Assembly (NCBI GenBank): GCA_021397835.1
Contig: JAJFZO010000034.1
Span: 1,986,501-2,050,500, forward strand
Length of the DNA: 64,000 nt
Source of the DNA: Moringa oleifera
Lineage: Eukaryota > Streptophyta > Magnoliopsida > Brassicales > Moringaceae
Reading direction: 5' to 3'
The position numbers and the translations under genes are program-made. This document shows positions 1 to 13,323 of this stretch, one piece after another. The notes beneath the pieces are model-generated. The model saw nothing but the letters and a program-made list of their open reading frames with translations, searched no databases and was not told where the DNA came from. Position 1 is the first letter of the stretch; the number at the start of each line of letters is the position of its first letter.

Positions 1-1690
1 TCATCATATCTTATCTTAATGTCAACTTAATTAGTCAAACATTTAATAGTGAATTAAGGTGTTAAATTAAGTCACTTTCTCATGAACTTTGAAGCATTGA
101 GAATTGCCTTAATTAGTGGGTACCTCGTTAGTCAAACCTTTAAATGTCGGATAAAGATACATCTCGAATTCAATTTTATTTTTTTAATATAAAATTGCTA
201 TGTTAATCTTTAAATTTCTTTCTCACCTATTTTCTAGTTCCGTGTCAACCAAATTCACAACTTATTTTTCACAACACATTGTTAATTAGACATGAAAAAT
301 GTTTAAAAGACTTTATATTTACTTATTTTTTATTTTATATATATATATATATGAGGCGAATGATAAAAGAGTATGGCATTGAAAAAGGAGTTTTAGGGTT
401 TATACAACATTTCTAATATTTATTAAATTAAATTTAAGCATCAAATTTATTAAATATTTGATGATTAATTGTGTATCAAATTGCAAAATCAAAGATTAAA
501 AGGACTATAAATTAAAAATAATTGGCCTTCATATTGTAATAAACACATAATCATATTAAAATGTACATCTTCTTGAATATAATTATAAAAGACATGTCTA
601 AAATGAATAACCAATGTTATCATATAGATTACCGATTTCATAACATTTTATTAATCTTTTTATTGTTTTCATAATTAGTAAATTGGATTTCTTTCTTATG
701 ATAGGCTTGAAGGGTCTTTTTCTTTTCCTATATTTTACATAAAATACCAAAAAAAGAAAAAAAAGTGAGAAATATATTGTGAATGGCCAAAAGATTCCAT
801 GGCCTCTGCTTATTTAATTTTCTCTCTTTTCCACAAACCATAATCATAACTGATCAGGGTTTGTTGCATGCCTAATTGAGAACCCATATAAACGCACCAA
901 ACTGCCCTAAAATTAAGGGCATAGCAAAAAAGCCAAAGAAATTTCTAACCAAACCCACAAAACTTGGCTACCAAAAAACAAGAACTGGGAGAGATCATTC
1001 GGGACTCACCCTTTCAGTTTTTTTCTGCCCCTGCCAGATTCTAGACGACTCCCCTTGCCTCTAAAATTCCCAGCTGTCTCTTAATCTCAAGGGTGACCCC
1101 AAAATGGAAGGGCAGTTGGGGTAACACTGACCCATTTGGCAACCTCAGCTTGACTCGGCCCTCTCCTATTGGACTCTCCATAGAAGGCTGCATTAAAGTA
1201 AGAAACTTAGGTGGTTATAGTGGTTATCCGTTGTGGGAATTATTTTCATTAATGCTTTGCTGCACGGAACCTCCTTTCTTCTTGTATGCTGTCTTACCAT
1301 AAGTTTCATTAATTTGTAAAGATAAATACATAAAAAAATAACACAGTGTCTGGAAAACATTTAATAAAATCTTTATTAAAACTTCACAAAACATTATTGA
1401 TTTTGACTGTAATTTTACCATCAAAAAATATATTTATAAAATACCTTCATGTTTATATGAGTTGGTAATTCCCAACGTTTTGTTATTTTTTGTAATATTT
1501 ATTTTAAATATTTTATTAATAACATGTCCTTTCATGGGGACCAAAATATACATATATATAATCTTTACCATATTAATTGGGTATGACATTCACCACAGAA
1601 TTCAAATTTCTCTCTAAGAAATTGGCTATTTTTATTGTGGAAAGAAATTAAAGTATAAGGTATCACATTATCGGGAAAACTGGGTAGGAA
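1..1690. other. AT-rich intergenic region upstream of FAO
   Basis: I find no convincing coding region here. Positions 840-1200 are less AT-rich than the rest. A CATATAAA box lies near 885, and a few short ORFs follow it without recognisable similarity or codon structure. A short TA run lies near 339-352. The final part is the FAO promoter. Confidence 0.6.
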
Positions 1691-1700
1691 AATTTTTTAC

Positions 1701-1707
1701 TATATAA
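1701..1707 (+). promoter_or_regulatory. TATA box of the FAO gene
   Basis: TATATAA lies 65 bp upstream of the chosen FAO start at 1772. This predicts transcription start near 1730-1735 and a short leader that contains a GA-rich tract at 1752-1770. Confidence 0.6.
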
Positions 1708-1771
1708 GGAGAGATTGCCACCAAAGGATGCAGATCCAACAAAGAAGGTGAAGAGAGAGAGAGAGGGAGAG

Positions 1772-2016
1772 ATGGGGAATGAGTGGCATTCTATGATGAG
1801 TAATGGAGAGAAGGGAGAGAGCAAATACAGTCATGGATTCTCTTCAGCGGAGATGGAGTCCTTGGCTAGTATCTGTGAGGTTGTATTGCCTCCTCTCCCG
1901 CCAAATTCTTTCAACGAAGATCAACCCTCGAAAGCTCTGCAATCATTCTGCAACGTTTCTGGGTCTCAGCATCCTGTGCCTGACGAGGTACTTCTTGCTT
2001 TCTCCTTCGTTGACCC

Positions 2017-2053
<37 letters not shown>

Positions 2054-2489
2054 TTAATACATACACCATCTGCATGCACAAATGCTTCAAATACATGCAT
2101 CTCCACGCCACTAGCCCCTTTGATAATTCGATTATTCTGGGTTTCGTAGATCGCAGAGCTGCTTACCAAGAGGGGCTTGATCGAGGCGGTGATTATAGTG
2201 AGGATCGTACTGCTGATGCTGTCGACTAAACTGGGTACTTTATTGCTCTGTGGGTCCTTGTGTTTCAGTGACAAATGGCCGTACATCAACAAGTTCTCGA
2301 GTATGTCGTTGGAGAAGAGGGAGAGAGTTCTCCAGATATGGTTCAAGCACTGGCTCTTGACTCCCATCAGAATCGCTTTCATCTACGTCAAAGTCCTCTG
2401 TTCCTTCGTCTTCTTCTCCCGGGTGATGCTCCCAAATCATTTCCCCTTTCTTTCTTTCTTTATTTTCTCTTTTTATTTGACTTATTTTA

Positions 2490-2530
<41 letters not shown>

Positions 2531-5500
2531 CTTCTGGATATTGGTAATTCGGCATTAAAATATTAATCAGATAAATCAAGAAGAATGTTCAAATATTAAA
2601 GCATAGGTTGCCAAATGCCAATTCTACTGCTTGTGCATGTGCTTGCACTTGCCCTAATAGAAATGTATGATTATTTAAATTGTTTATTATTATTTAAGGT
2701 GAATTTTATTTTAAATCTTGAGTTCAAATTTGAAATTTAGGGTAATTGTGTCGGAATGCTAAAATCTGGTTCAATTTGAAATTTCATTCAAATTATTATT
2801 AAAAATTAATAGTATTTTTGTTCACAAAATACTTTTAAAATTTTTAAATAAATTATATATTTTATTTTGAGCTCAAATTTGATCAATTTTTTTATTTTTT
2901 TAAAATATTTTTTTAATTCTGATAATATAAAATTTTGAAAAATATTATAAAAAATTCTAATGTTTTTATAATGATAATTTAAATATTATTTATGTTTTTA
3001 AAAAAATTAAATAAGATTTTTATATATAAAACCTTAAATTTAAATATTTTTAGTATTTTAAATTTTTTAATAAAAATTAAATTGAAATAAAATTGAGACA
3101 TTCAAGATACATTATATCTGATAATTCAAGTTTTAAATTAAAAAATATGTATAGTTTATTTTTTTATTACATAATATTTAAATGTTCAATGTCATTATAA
3201 TTTGAAATTAAATATCGTAACTTGAGAATATAAAGTAAACCGGTGCATCAATCGACAAGGTTGGTCTATTAATAGTTTTCCAAAAATTTGCCAAATTTGC
3301 AGGGATAACAAAGAGTTGCGGCTAATTATAGTTACTACTTTGGTCCGACTCATATTTTCATTTTGTAATGACTAAAAATATTGTAGGATTAACTAGAAAG
3401 AGATAGGTACCCTATTTATTCAATTACTTTTATAATGTGACAAAATGACAATAATGATTATGCATATAATAACAATTAGTATGCACAATATCACAACCAA
3501 TTAATTATTTCATCTATATATATCTGAAAATTTTCACTTCATATAATTAATGTCGTGTAATAAACTCGAGAGTTAAATTTAACTCTATAAAATAATTTTG
3601 GGATGTAGCATGAATTTTTTTTTATTTTTTTTAAAAAAGATGTTTAAATGGATCGCATTTAGAAGCTTGTCTTTTTGTCGGTCTACTCTATAACACAGAA
3701 ACAATTCGTGAAATATTATTTCTTATATGTTTTTAATTTTAATTTTTTTAATGAATAATCTCTTTTTTTTTTTTTCCTTTAACATAAGATCTGAACTTCT
3801 GTAATTTATTGAATAATCGCTAAAGATAACATGAAGCTCCAGTGGTGTCCTGATTATGCGATTAATGTGTAAGTTTGTTAATTATATTTATCAGTTAACA
3901 GGGGAAATAAATTAGAATTCTTGGACGGCAACAGCATTTTTAATGTGTCTGCTCAGGAGTCATTTGGATATTATTCATATTACAAAGTGATTGACTGAAT
4001 CTGAAATTGGAGGTTCCTTCTGCTGCAGGTTAGTGGAAAAGCTAAAAATCCAGCATGGGAAGGCATAGGGTATCATGCAGAGAGTGATGAGGAGCTGCCT
4101 CAAGTTCCTAAGGACAGGCCCCTTCAGAAGGGAACAGTAGAGACTATGCAAGAGAATGAAGCAACTCTCCTTGAGGCTCTTAAGCAGAAAGGCCTCCAAG
4201 TTACTGAAGATTCTAAGCAGAACCAAATCAAAATCAAATGCGATGTTGTGATTGTGGGCTCTGGTTGTGGTGGTGGTGTTGCAGCTGCTGTTCTGGCAAG
4301 TTCTGGCCAAAAGGTTCTTGTTCTTGAGAAGGGCAACTATTTTGCTCCAGCAGATTATTCTCCTTATGAAGGTCCTTCAATGGCCCAGCTTTATGAATCA
4401 GGAGGAATCCTTGCCAGTGTCAACGGGAATATGATGATCCTGGCTGGAGCCACAGTGGGTGGTGGCTCAGCTGTGAACTGGTCAGCCTGCATCAAAACAC
4501 CCAAGTCTGTGCTTCAGGACTGGGCTGAGGGCCAAAGGATCTCTCTCTTTGGGAGACCTGAATACGATGCAGCCATGGATGTCGTGTGGAAAAGACTTGG
4601 TGTTACAGAGAACTGCACTGAGGAGAGCCTTCAGAATCAAATACTTCGACAGGGATGCCTGAATCTTGGTCTCAAAGTAGAGAAGGTGCCACGGAACTCC
4701 TCAGAGAATCATTACTGTGGATCTTGTGGCAATGGTTGCAGGAGGGGAGACAAAAAGGGCACTGATCGGACATGGCTTGTTGACGCTGTAAACCATGATG
4801 CAGTGATCTTAACAGGATGCAAAGCTGAGAGATTCATACTGGAGAAGAATAAGAGCAACAGTATGAGGAAGAAGAAATGCTTTGGAGTGATTGCAAGATC
4901 TTTAAACAACAGCATAACAAAGAAGCTGGTAATTGAATCCAAAGTGACAATCTCTGCATGTGGGGCTCTTTCAACACCCCCCTTGATGATTTCTAGTGGA
5001 TTGAAGAATCGGCACATTGGTAGGAACCTTCACCTCCATCCTGTTCTGATGGCCTGGGGATACTTTCCAGAGACGAATTCAGAGTTCAAAAGAAAATCCT
5101 ATGAGGGTGGCATAATCACATCAGTCCACAAGGTGGTTTCAGGAGATTCTGATGTAAGAGCCATTGTGGAAACTCCTGCCCTATTGCCTGCATCATTTGC
5201 TGCATTGTGCCCGTGGGAATCTGGACTTGACATGAAGGACAGAATGAGAAAATATGCAAGAACTGCTCATCTGATAACTATAATAAAGGATCAGGGATCT
5301 GGAGAAGTGAAGGTGGAGGGAAGGATAAGCTATAAATTGGCCAGAACAGACAAAGAAAATATGAAAGCCGGGCTGCGCCAGGCATTGAGGATTCTGATAG
5401 CAGCTGGAGCTGTTGAAGTTGGCACCCACAGGAGTGATGGGCAGAGAATCAAATGTAAAGGGCTCGACCAGAAGGAGCTGGAAGAGTTTCTGGATACAGT

Positions 5501-5768
5501 TTCTGTAGAGGAAGGAGCACAAACAATGGCAGAGAATTGGATGGTATATACTTCTGCCCATCAGATGGGGAGCTGCAGGATGGGGGTTTCTGAGAAAGAA
5601 GGTGCTGTTGATGAGAATGGAGAGAGTTGGGAAGCAGAAGGCCTGTTCGTTTGTGATGGTAGTGTTCTGCCAAGTGCCGTTGGTGTCAATCCTATGATCA
5701 CAATCGAGTCTGCAGCTTACTGTATTTCCAATAGAATAGCAGAGTCTTTAAGCAGAAAACAATCCTAA
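1772..5768 (+). CDS. FAO: Long-chain-alcohol oxidase, FAO family (3 exons, 742 aa)
   Basis: Exons 1772-1987, 2150-2422 and 4029-5768 join in phase 0 with GT-AG introns and give 742 aa, about the usual length for plant FAO. The family oxidises long-chain fatty alcohols to aldehydes with O2, making H2O2, in the omega-oxidation route. It is a membrane-bound GMC flavoenzyme. Residues about 88-110 and 142-160 are hydrophobic (the second is [19 protein letters not shown]) and fit the usual N-terminal membrane anchor. The FAD-binding Rossmann motif [11 protein letters not shown] starts near residue 235. A cysteine-rich [17 protein letters not shown] segment and the GMC C-terminal motifs HQMGSCRMG (about 674) and [10 protein letters not shown] (about 714) are intact. 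The start is the first in-frame ATG after the TATA box. The reading frame is open further upstream but has no ATG. Which FAO paralogue it is (FAO1, 3, 4A or 4B) cannot be settled here. Confidence 0.93.
2021..2048 (+). repeat. (TC)14 microsatellite in FAO intron 1
   Basis: A perfect TC dinucleotide run starts 33 bp after the FAO exon 1 donor at 1988, inside the 162-bp first intron. Confidence 0.95.
2492..2530 (+). repeat. (TTA)n microsatellite in FAO intron 2
   Basis: A TTA/ATT trinucleotide run lies about 70 bp after the exon 2 donor at 2423. The rest of this 1,606-bp intron (2423-4028) is extremely AT-rich and holds no coding sequence I can support. Confidence 0.9.
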
Positions 5769-6281
5769 AAAAGATTATTAGTACTTCATGAAGAACCTTA
5801 AATATGGGGGCATTAGTTTCCCCAGGGTTTATAATTGTTGCAAAATTTCAGTGATTTTATTACTACAGTACTTATGATCTACCAGCCCGCTTCATTCTCA
5901 GTTTTTCAGATGGTATGAAACAGATTCCAAGTTGCCAAACACATTGAAGTTCATTATCAAGAACTTAACAAGAAAGCCAGAGAAAAGCAAACCTTGATGT
6001 CCAAGAGATTACACTAATTTATATATGAGAGAATTGAAATAGAAAAAAGCTCCATATACAAGAGACAATTAAGGCCATTTGATGGCCGATTTCTTCAATA
6101 CACTTGCAGCTTTGCAGTTCTGCGGACCCGGTAATGAATCTGGCAATGTAGATCTTCCACATTGTTGAAATAAAATGTGGGATCCCTTGTGCTTATGGTC
6201 ACAGGAAGCAGAGCACTGGATGCCCCGTTTGGTCATGTCAGCTTCATGGAACTTCTGTACATGTTCTGTAAGTAGAGGCTT
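5769..6281. other. Shared 3' region between convergent FAO and PHO1
   Basis: Only 513 bp separate the FAO stop from the PHO1 stop on the opposite strand, so both 3' UTRs must fit or overlap here. An AATAAA occurs on the + strand at about 6169-6174. AATAAAATCA on the minus strand at about 5855 could serve PHO1. I see no third gene. Confidence 0.6.
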
Positions 6282-9200
6282 TCACCCATCAGAATCTGTC
6301 TCACGGAATGGTAATGGAACAGTCTTCACTGCCCTGAACTTGCCTACATTGTTCAAATGCTCATTCTCCAGCCTGTTTGATTTATCAATGAAAGGAGTTT
6401 TAGTGTGTAATTGACAGCCTAACTTGATTTAGTTGCTCTCTTTGAGGAATTTAAGAGAGCAAGTACCTGTAAAAGTTCCAATGGCCTCGCCTGATGACTT
6501 CCAATGAAGCCAAGAAGAAGTCTAGCAAATGCGTTTGAACAGGATTGACACGAAAACGCATCACAGTCTCCACCCAAGCAATTCTTAGAACTACATTCAA
6601 GGCCTGCAACACAAATTCTCAGTCTGTTAAGAATTCTCATGCTTAAAATGACCGCACATGAAAGCTGCACAAAGTTTATTTTGTTATGAAGGTCTTACAA
6701 TAGAAAAATAGTAGATGCTCTTGTTCTTCAGAATCAGATGGTCTCTGAGCAAAGGATTTCTGGATTTTGAGGTGAAAAATCCCCAATCCTTGACAAAATC
6801 CCAGTATAATTGATAAATTGTAGCCAAAACTGAAGTCATCATTACAATAGCAAACCAGAGTTCATTACTCTGCCTAGCATAAGTTATCCTTGCACCTGCT
6901 GCCACCATAGCCGAAACATACTTTCCCATGTTAGCCAAATGGTTCAGGTCATACTCATCGAACCATCTTCTCGCACACTTGTAATTACATTAACATAAAA
7001 CGTGTTAGCTCAACTTAGCAACTAACTATAAGGCTTATGTGAAGAAACTGACAAGGAAGAATGTTTTTCAGGTTTCAGGATCAGAAAAAGGTTTTTGATG
7101 CTAATTGACAGCATCAAAGCTCGTAAATTTCATGTGAAAAAGACTGGTAGTTCATGAAAAGTACCTGCATAGCACGCCAATAATATGGCAAAAATGAGAT
7201 GACATAAGCTAGTTCCCTGTATAGCCTTCCATTTTGGCAGGTTTCGAATTGGTGTGTTTTGAAACTTCCAGCAAGAAAGTAACAGGTAGTGGATTCAAGA
7301 TGCCTCAACAATGGAATCTGTATGTAACAAAAACAGAGACAATATATGATCAAAGAAATTGCTTCCATTACAGAAACTGAATCTTTCAGGGAGATTACCT
7401 GGCTAGTAAGCTGGTCAGCCATGAAAAAGTCCACCATCAAAACCTGGTATTAACCCAAAAAGAGAGGAGATATTTTAATTGCAGCAGTAGAAAGACTCAA
7501 AATGTTGATCTAAATCAATTAATGCGAAGCATTGCTAGAAATGGAAGTAAATGTACCCTGTAAAATGGAGAGCAGACAATGTTACGCAAAACACGGATAA
7601 AGCAAGAGCGGGTTGGACGATAGAAGAGGTCAAGTGGGCAGATTAGCAGGCAAATGAACACCTGAAAATGTGATCAGAAATTAGTACAAAGACTATGTAA
7701 TAGTTATCCATGTTGCGATTTTTAGCTATGCTAAGCATCAGAATAATTATGCAAATGAGAGGACAACATGACTAACCCCGAGTAGAATTCCAGGGATGGT
7801 GTCAACATGGCTGGGTGAAAAGCCACTGGCTCGTAAGAGAAGGTGGATCACCATCGCCCCAACAACAGCAGTCATGAAGGTGGTACCAATGAGGAAAGCA
7901 TCCCTGTACCTAAGGGCTGTCTTTGGTGAAAATTCAAAGATGAAGTTGTAATTCACCCTTGTACTCTTCCACATGAACAGGTTGCAGCCATACATAAACA
8001 GGTGTAGACTCAACAAAGCAAACACACTGCATAACATCCAAACTTTAATCATTCAAAACCAGTAGACATATTAACATCCAAGCCTAGCTAGCACATGATT
8101 TCAAGTTCTACCAAGTTTTATCAAAACGATCAATACAACATTAGCATGGTGTACTATTTTCTAAGTCTGTAGTACGAGTCCTAGATAAGTGCTGCCTGAT
8201 TTGTCAAAATACCTCTATTCATTATGATCAGAAAGTCCATCAAGCCTGGTAAATCATAACTTGTTTATGTCTTATCTTATACAAGCAGTGGGGTTCATGT
8301 GGGGATTGTATCAAGCCTGCTAATGGAAGATTCTTGTTACCTAGACCAGCTAACCATTTTGAACATGGTCTCTGGTTATTTGAAGCAACAGGCGATGATT
8401 TATATGCCGAAAATGCAGTTAAAGCAATGCAAGAAAGTGGAAAGTTTACATAGGGAGGAGAGCATGTGGAAAGAGCACCTGAAAACAGGATAGACAGTTT
8501 CCATGTAAGCTACTTGCGTGCCATGGGAGAATATGCCAGACAAGTGCGCCAATATTATGTACACAGTAAACAGAGATACAAAGCAACCTGTAAACAACCC
8601 TGCAACACAATAACAGCGGAAAGAAGAAAGTTAACAAGGCATGGCAATTGGATTTTGCTCAGCTTGCATTAACCCTCTCTTGCTTGGTGGGTCATGCTTA
8701 ACACTCTAATTGCTAGCCAGGATTGTTTCCACTTTCAGGATTAGTGGCTTGCAGTGTTCCATATTAGACGAATGCATGTCATTTCTAGGCAAAGAGCTTA
8801 TTCGAATCCAATTGGATTACATAATAATAGGGCAAAAGCTATTGCTTGGCAAAAAGAAGGTTACACAATTATACAATAGATGACAATGGTTAAGTAAAGT
8901 CCTCTATGACCCTACCTCTCTTTAGTTCTTTCATTTTCTTCAGTTTGCTTTCAGTTCTAAAAATGATACGATCCCTTTAATGTCTTTCAATGCAGTGTTA
9001 GAGCAACTTTACGTGCACGATACTTCTAACTCATTAAAGTGATAATATAATTTCATCAAACACCTGAAATGCAGTATCAATGGCTCAAAAAGAAGGAATT
9101 TACAAAGAGAGAAAGAGAGTCTTACCAACAAAAAAGGTGACCATGTGAGAATCTTTGTGCTGCTGAGGTCTCAAGAACTTCATTGCCTTTTTCCTGTCAT

Positions 9201-12200
9201 TACTGGCGAAGTGCTTTGTGAATATGGACTCCACTTCGTCCATTAGCCTAACCACCTTACCAAACCAAATATTATAGTACAAACCATTAATACCCATCAG
9301 AAATCCACACATCACATATCCAATGCAATCTAATTACAATTGCCCGAAGAAAATCAAAGAAATCCCCTTTTAGTTTAAAGGAACTCTAGCTAACCATGCT
9401 CGAATACAATGTACCTTGTCTGAGCTAATGAAATGGGATCTCTTCACTACTTTAAGATAACTTGTTGATGCCTGCTGATTTGCTACCTGTTCAATGTGGG
9501 TAAAATGAGAACCTGATTTCATTATTAATCTGGTAAATTAAAGATATTTATAGTACTTTAAAATTATTATTTCTATCAATTTAAAGATCATTATCATAAA
9601 GAAGAATTCAAGGAAGAGTTTAGCAGGCGTAAGTCACCACTAAAAACTTTCAACTCTTTTTAACTTTCTTTTCTTCTTTTCCCCTTGAAAAGCACCCACT
9701 AATGCCAATTAACTTTACTCACTGAAAGCATAGACCATAAATTAATAGAAAATATCTCTGGTAATTTGATTTTCTTATCACTTTTCCTTCCTTAAATTTC
9801 ATATGCACTACTGTGACCGATTACCTTGTCAAATTTCTTGAGTATCTTGGTGAATGCAACCATATTCAACGAGCTGCCAAAAATAGTTCACATATTAGAA
9901 TATCTACTTCAATTTAATCAAACCTCGCTACTCACAACCAGATTCAATATATTTGAGAGAATTTCAAAGTGAGGTTGATGAAGAGATCTTTTCAACTGTA
10001 TCACTTTGATTTTTCATGTTGTATATATATTATTCTATTTTGTGGACATTATATCAATTAATAATATGAGGTAACATCAACAACTAAATTTAGTATTTAG
10101 CCAAGCAATCGGATTACCCTTTTATTCTTTTGTATTTTTTTCCTAATCCATTAAAAACTACAAACTCTGCCTTATGGCCAACAAGATTCTCAATGGCTTT
10201 TGTTTGAAATTTTAAACCAACCCACCTCTAATTCTAGTAATAGGAATCTTATTTATGAACACCCACATCATATATTTTTTTGCTGATTAATAAAGAACAG
10301 GTCAATACATTATTAATGTTGACAAAATTAAAATTTTTATGAAGATTAATTATGTTAATTTTCAAATATTATTTTTTATTATGATATATTTAGTTATAAT
10401 GTATGGTTCATGTGGTCCTTGTACTAATGAGTTTTCAGCTTCTTCCCGAAAAAGGAAAAAGAAAAAACACAAAGGCACAACGCTTCACCCACCCCACTTA
10501 CCTGTACGTCTTGAGTAGGCCGAGGCCCCTGTAGAGCTCGACGAAAGCACCTCGGATCATCTTCTCGGCGTACTGGATTTTTTTCCGGCTGACGAAGTCT
10601 CCGGGAGATCCGTCGCCTTTCGGGTGATTAACGAGATCCTCCCAGAGAGCAGACATAACGGCGGTGATGGTGCGCATTGGTGTCGTTGCCGGAATGTCAA
10701 TCCTCAGCGCCATCTTAGGCTTCCCGTTCTTCGTCTTACTCCTTGTCGCTGAGTTTATGAAGCTCACTCCATGCCTCTCCAACGCCGCTATTACTTCCTC
10801 CGTCTGTGAGCCTTCGCTCAACTCCCCAGGACTCTCTGCATTACAATACAGTACTCAGATCAGCCTTTTATGTTACTGCAGTTATAACACTTAAAACTGA
10901 CAGTAAGAAAAAAAATATTTACCGACAAATTTATGGAACTTGTATGTACAAAAACAAAGAAAGAAACATGTCAAACTTGAGGACGCGGTTTGGTTGATCA
11001 GTTGTCAAAGGTTCATATTTTCGGCTCACTAAGCAAAAGAGAAGTTGTACACTTGTGAGGAACATTGTTTCTTTCCGTTTCAGGAAGAAATTGGTTGTGG
11101 GTCATATGTCTCTTTTTCAGGGAGGTGAAGTGGGTCATGTCTCGTTTGAATAATGAGCAGGGCAAGCAAAAAGGGGGCACTGGTTGTTTCTGTTTGTCTG
11201 ATTTCTTTCCTTTTTATCGACATTTTTGGCTTACCTGCTTCGAACTCTCAAAGCTTCTGTTGATTTTATTACATGGCCTCATGCCCTCCACAGCCCGAAT
11301 TGGATTTTAGTGGAAGTAGAAGTACCCGGTAGGAAAAAGATTGAAATTTGAAATTTTCTTAAACAATAATTGTGTTTTCAGATGTGTTTCGCACTGCCCA
11401 ACTGAGTGTTTTGCCATTTTTTATTTGCAGCAAATGGGAATACGCAGAGGCATGGCATGCAATATGCACATGACAAGTTGTCTGAAAAAACAGAGAGTCA
11501 AGGAAAAGCTGCAAAATTCTTACCAGGACCAATCAGTTAGTGCCATGTCAGAGAATAATGGGTTTTGTTGATGTCTAGTGATATTACTTCATTACCCTTA
11601 GCTTTGGACAGATTGAACAGAAACTTTTAATAAGGCACCGCCATTATGAGGTACGGCCACGGAAGATCAACTAACCTGAAAAATCAGAGTTCCTAGCAGA
11701 AGATGGCCATGAACGCTGAGGACTCCCTGAATTGGATCTCTGCCGCCGCTCGCTGACGATCTGCTTCAGGTCTTTCAGTATTTGGAGCTGCTTGTTGAAA
11801 ATCTCTCCTCTCTCAAGCAGCTCAGTCTCCTTCGTCTTGTAAAACTGGTTCACTTTGTTCAGCTCTTCATCCAATCTCTCAAAGAACACCTTCACCTGAT
11901 CATCATAAATCAAAGTTACCCATTACTGGGAATAGAAGGAAAACAAAATCTACCAGGAAAAGATGATATATAAAGGGCACGTAATCTGGGTTGTTAGATG
12001 GGTACCTCATCTTCTTCAGAGAACAACTGAGCAAGCTCAGTTTGGTAGACTTCTTCATCTCCATCTTCCAGCCTTTTCCTTCTTACCTGTGACCCACAAC
12101 AGAACACAGATACAAATATTCAACAACTTGCTTGTCTTTTATTGTCTTTATTACCAGATTTCATGCGTATCTGTTCCCTGTTCTTCTTCCTCCTAACTCA

Positions 12201-13161
12201 TGAAGCTTTCGTGATGTTAACATTCACAACCGTCTCATTACTTTCGTGCGAGAGTCAGAAAACACTAGGCACCGCCAAAAGAACTCACTTTCAACTTTAT
12301 ATGTATAATATGTGGTCATGATGATATAAAATGGCAACATTTTGAGTTTATAACGTGTATGATTATCATTCATGCTGCAGCCGAATATCAGGGAGCTAGT
12401 CATAGAGCTTGAAGAGGAAGTACCCCATGAATTAAGGGTGGGCGATGCTCTTGATTAAAGGAGAAGAAACTCTTTTAAGGCTTCAGCTGGAATTTTCGGG
12501 GAAGCCGTGTTCAAGTACAGACGAAGAAGACCGAGAAATGAGGAAGACGAAGTTCAATAGAGCAAGAAATGGTATCGGAGAAATCAGAGCTTTTTATCCA
12601 AATAGAAATAAAATTAGAGTAACAGTGAACCGAAACTTTAGGACTCCACTTATCTTTCACACAGTAAGCGTAAAATGCCAAATCTAAACAGAGGAACACA
12701 GCGACACTTCCCCTAAACAAAAACCCGATATTTCTATGCAAGCATCGGAAATTCTAAAACCACGCCCATTTTCCTAGAACCTCTAAGCCGACAAAATGGT
12801 GTAAGATAGTTCGAATCATGAATCATCAATCTGGGTTACATTTGAATTTAACCGAGATTACGAATTCTGTCTGCATGTATCAGTGTGTGTGTATCTGTAT
12901 GCGTGTTTAGCTTACCTGAATGATCTCAGGCTTGTCGTTGGAGTGGAGAAACTTGTCTGAGAATTTGCTGGCTACGAAACGAAATGGGTCTAAGATGGAG
13001 CGACCAAAGTCACGGTTAAATTCCTGGTGATGGGCTGCTTGTTTTGGTTTCTGAGAAAGCTTTATCTTCTTTATGTGCTTCTTCAATTGCCAGTAGTTGA
13101 CAAACGCTTCCTTCCATTCCGGTATCAGCTGAGCCTCCAGCTCCTTTGAGAATTTCACCAT
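6282..13161 (-). CDS. PHO1: Phosphate transporter PHO1 (SPX-EXS, 15 exons, 770 aa)
   Basis: Exons in transcript order: 13161-12916, 12086-12006, 11895-11676, 10835-10502, 9873-9825, 9486-9415, 9255-9126, 8599-8479, 8026-7777, 7661-7557, 7443-7399, 7317-7165, 6977-6699, 6603-6467, 6372-6282. All borders are GT-AG and the phases agree, giving 770 aa (Arabidopsis PHO1 is about 780). PHO1 exports phosphate into the root xylem from Golgi/endosomal and plasma membranes. Residues 1 to about 335 are the SPX domain, which binds inositol pyrophosphates. It starts [16 protein letters not shown] and holds the lysine cluster KKHIKKIK. Membrane segments follow from about 375 (HMVTFFVG, then [12 protein letters not shown]). 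The EXS domain runs from about 590 and includes [17 protein letters not shown]. The C terminus, [18 protein letters not shown], is intact. Protein similarity favours PHO1 itself over PHO1;H1. WRKY control is known for the family, and one W-box core (TTGACT, minus strand) lies at 13951-13956. Confidence 0.95.
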
Positions 13162-13225
13162 TGTTTTTCTCCTTTCTCCCCTTCTTCCTCCCTCTATTTT
13201 TATAAACAGAAAACAAAGGTGGCGA

Positions 13226-13249
13226 AGAGAGAGAGAGAGAGAGAGAGAG
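13226..13249. repeat. (GA)n tract in PHO1 leader
   Basis: An AG/GA dinucleotide run reads as CT on the PHO1 strand. It lies 65-90 bp upstream of the PHO1 ATG, in the predicted 5' UTR. Such tracts are common in plant leaders and can bind BBR/BPC GAGA factors. Function here is inferred. Confidence 0.85.
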
Positions 13250-13308
13250 GGAAAGAAAGAGAGATGAGCTATACAGGCCTGAGGGGGACTAGAGACAGGA
13301 GTGGCTTA

Positions 13309-13317
13309 TGTATATAT
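13309..13317 (-). promoter_or_regulatory. Probable TATA box of PHO1
   Basis: A TATATATAC-type box on the minus strand lies about 150 bp upstream of the PHO1 ATG at 13161, giving a leader of roughly 115-125 nt. A second TATAAAAATAG on the minus strand at 13195-13205 is only about 35 bp from the ATG, probably too close to be the main promoter. Confidence 0.5.
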
Positions 13318-13319
13318 AG

Positions 13320-13323
<4 letters not shown>

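Noticed and set aside
4712..5017. Minus-strand ORFs inside FAO exon 3
   Set aside because: Shadows of the FAO coding strand, without similarity to any family.
8800..8820. TTCGAATCC, like a tRNA B box, inside a PHO1 intron
   Set aside because: No A box at tRNA spacing and no cloverleaf can be drawn.
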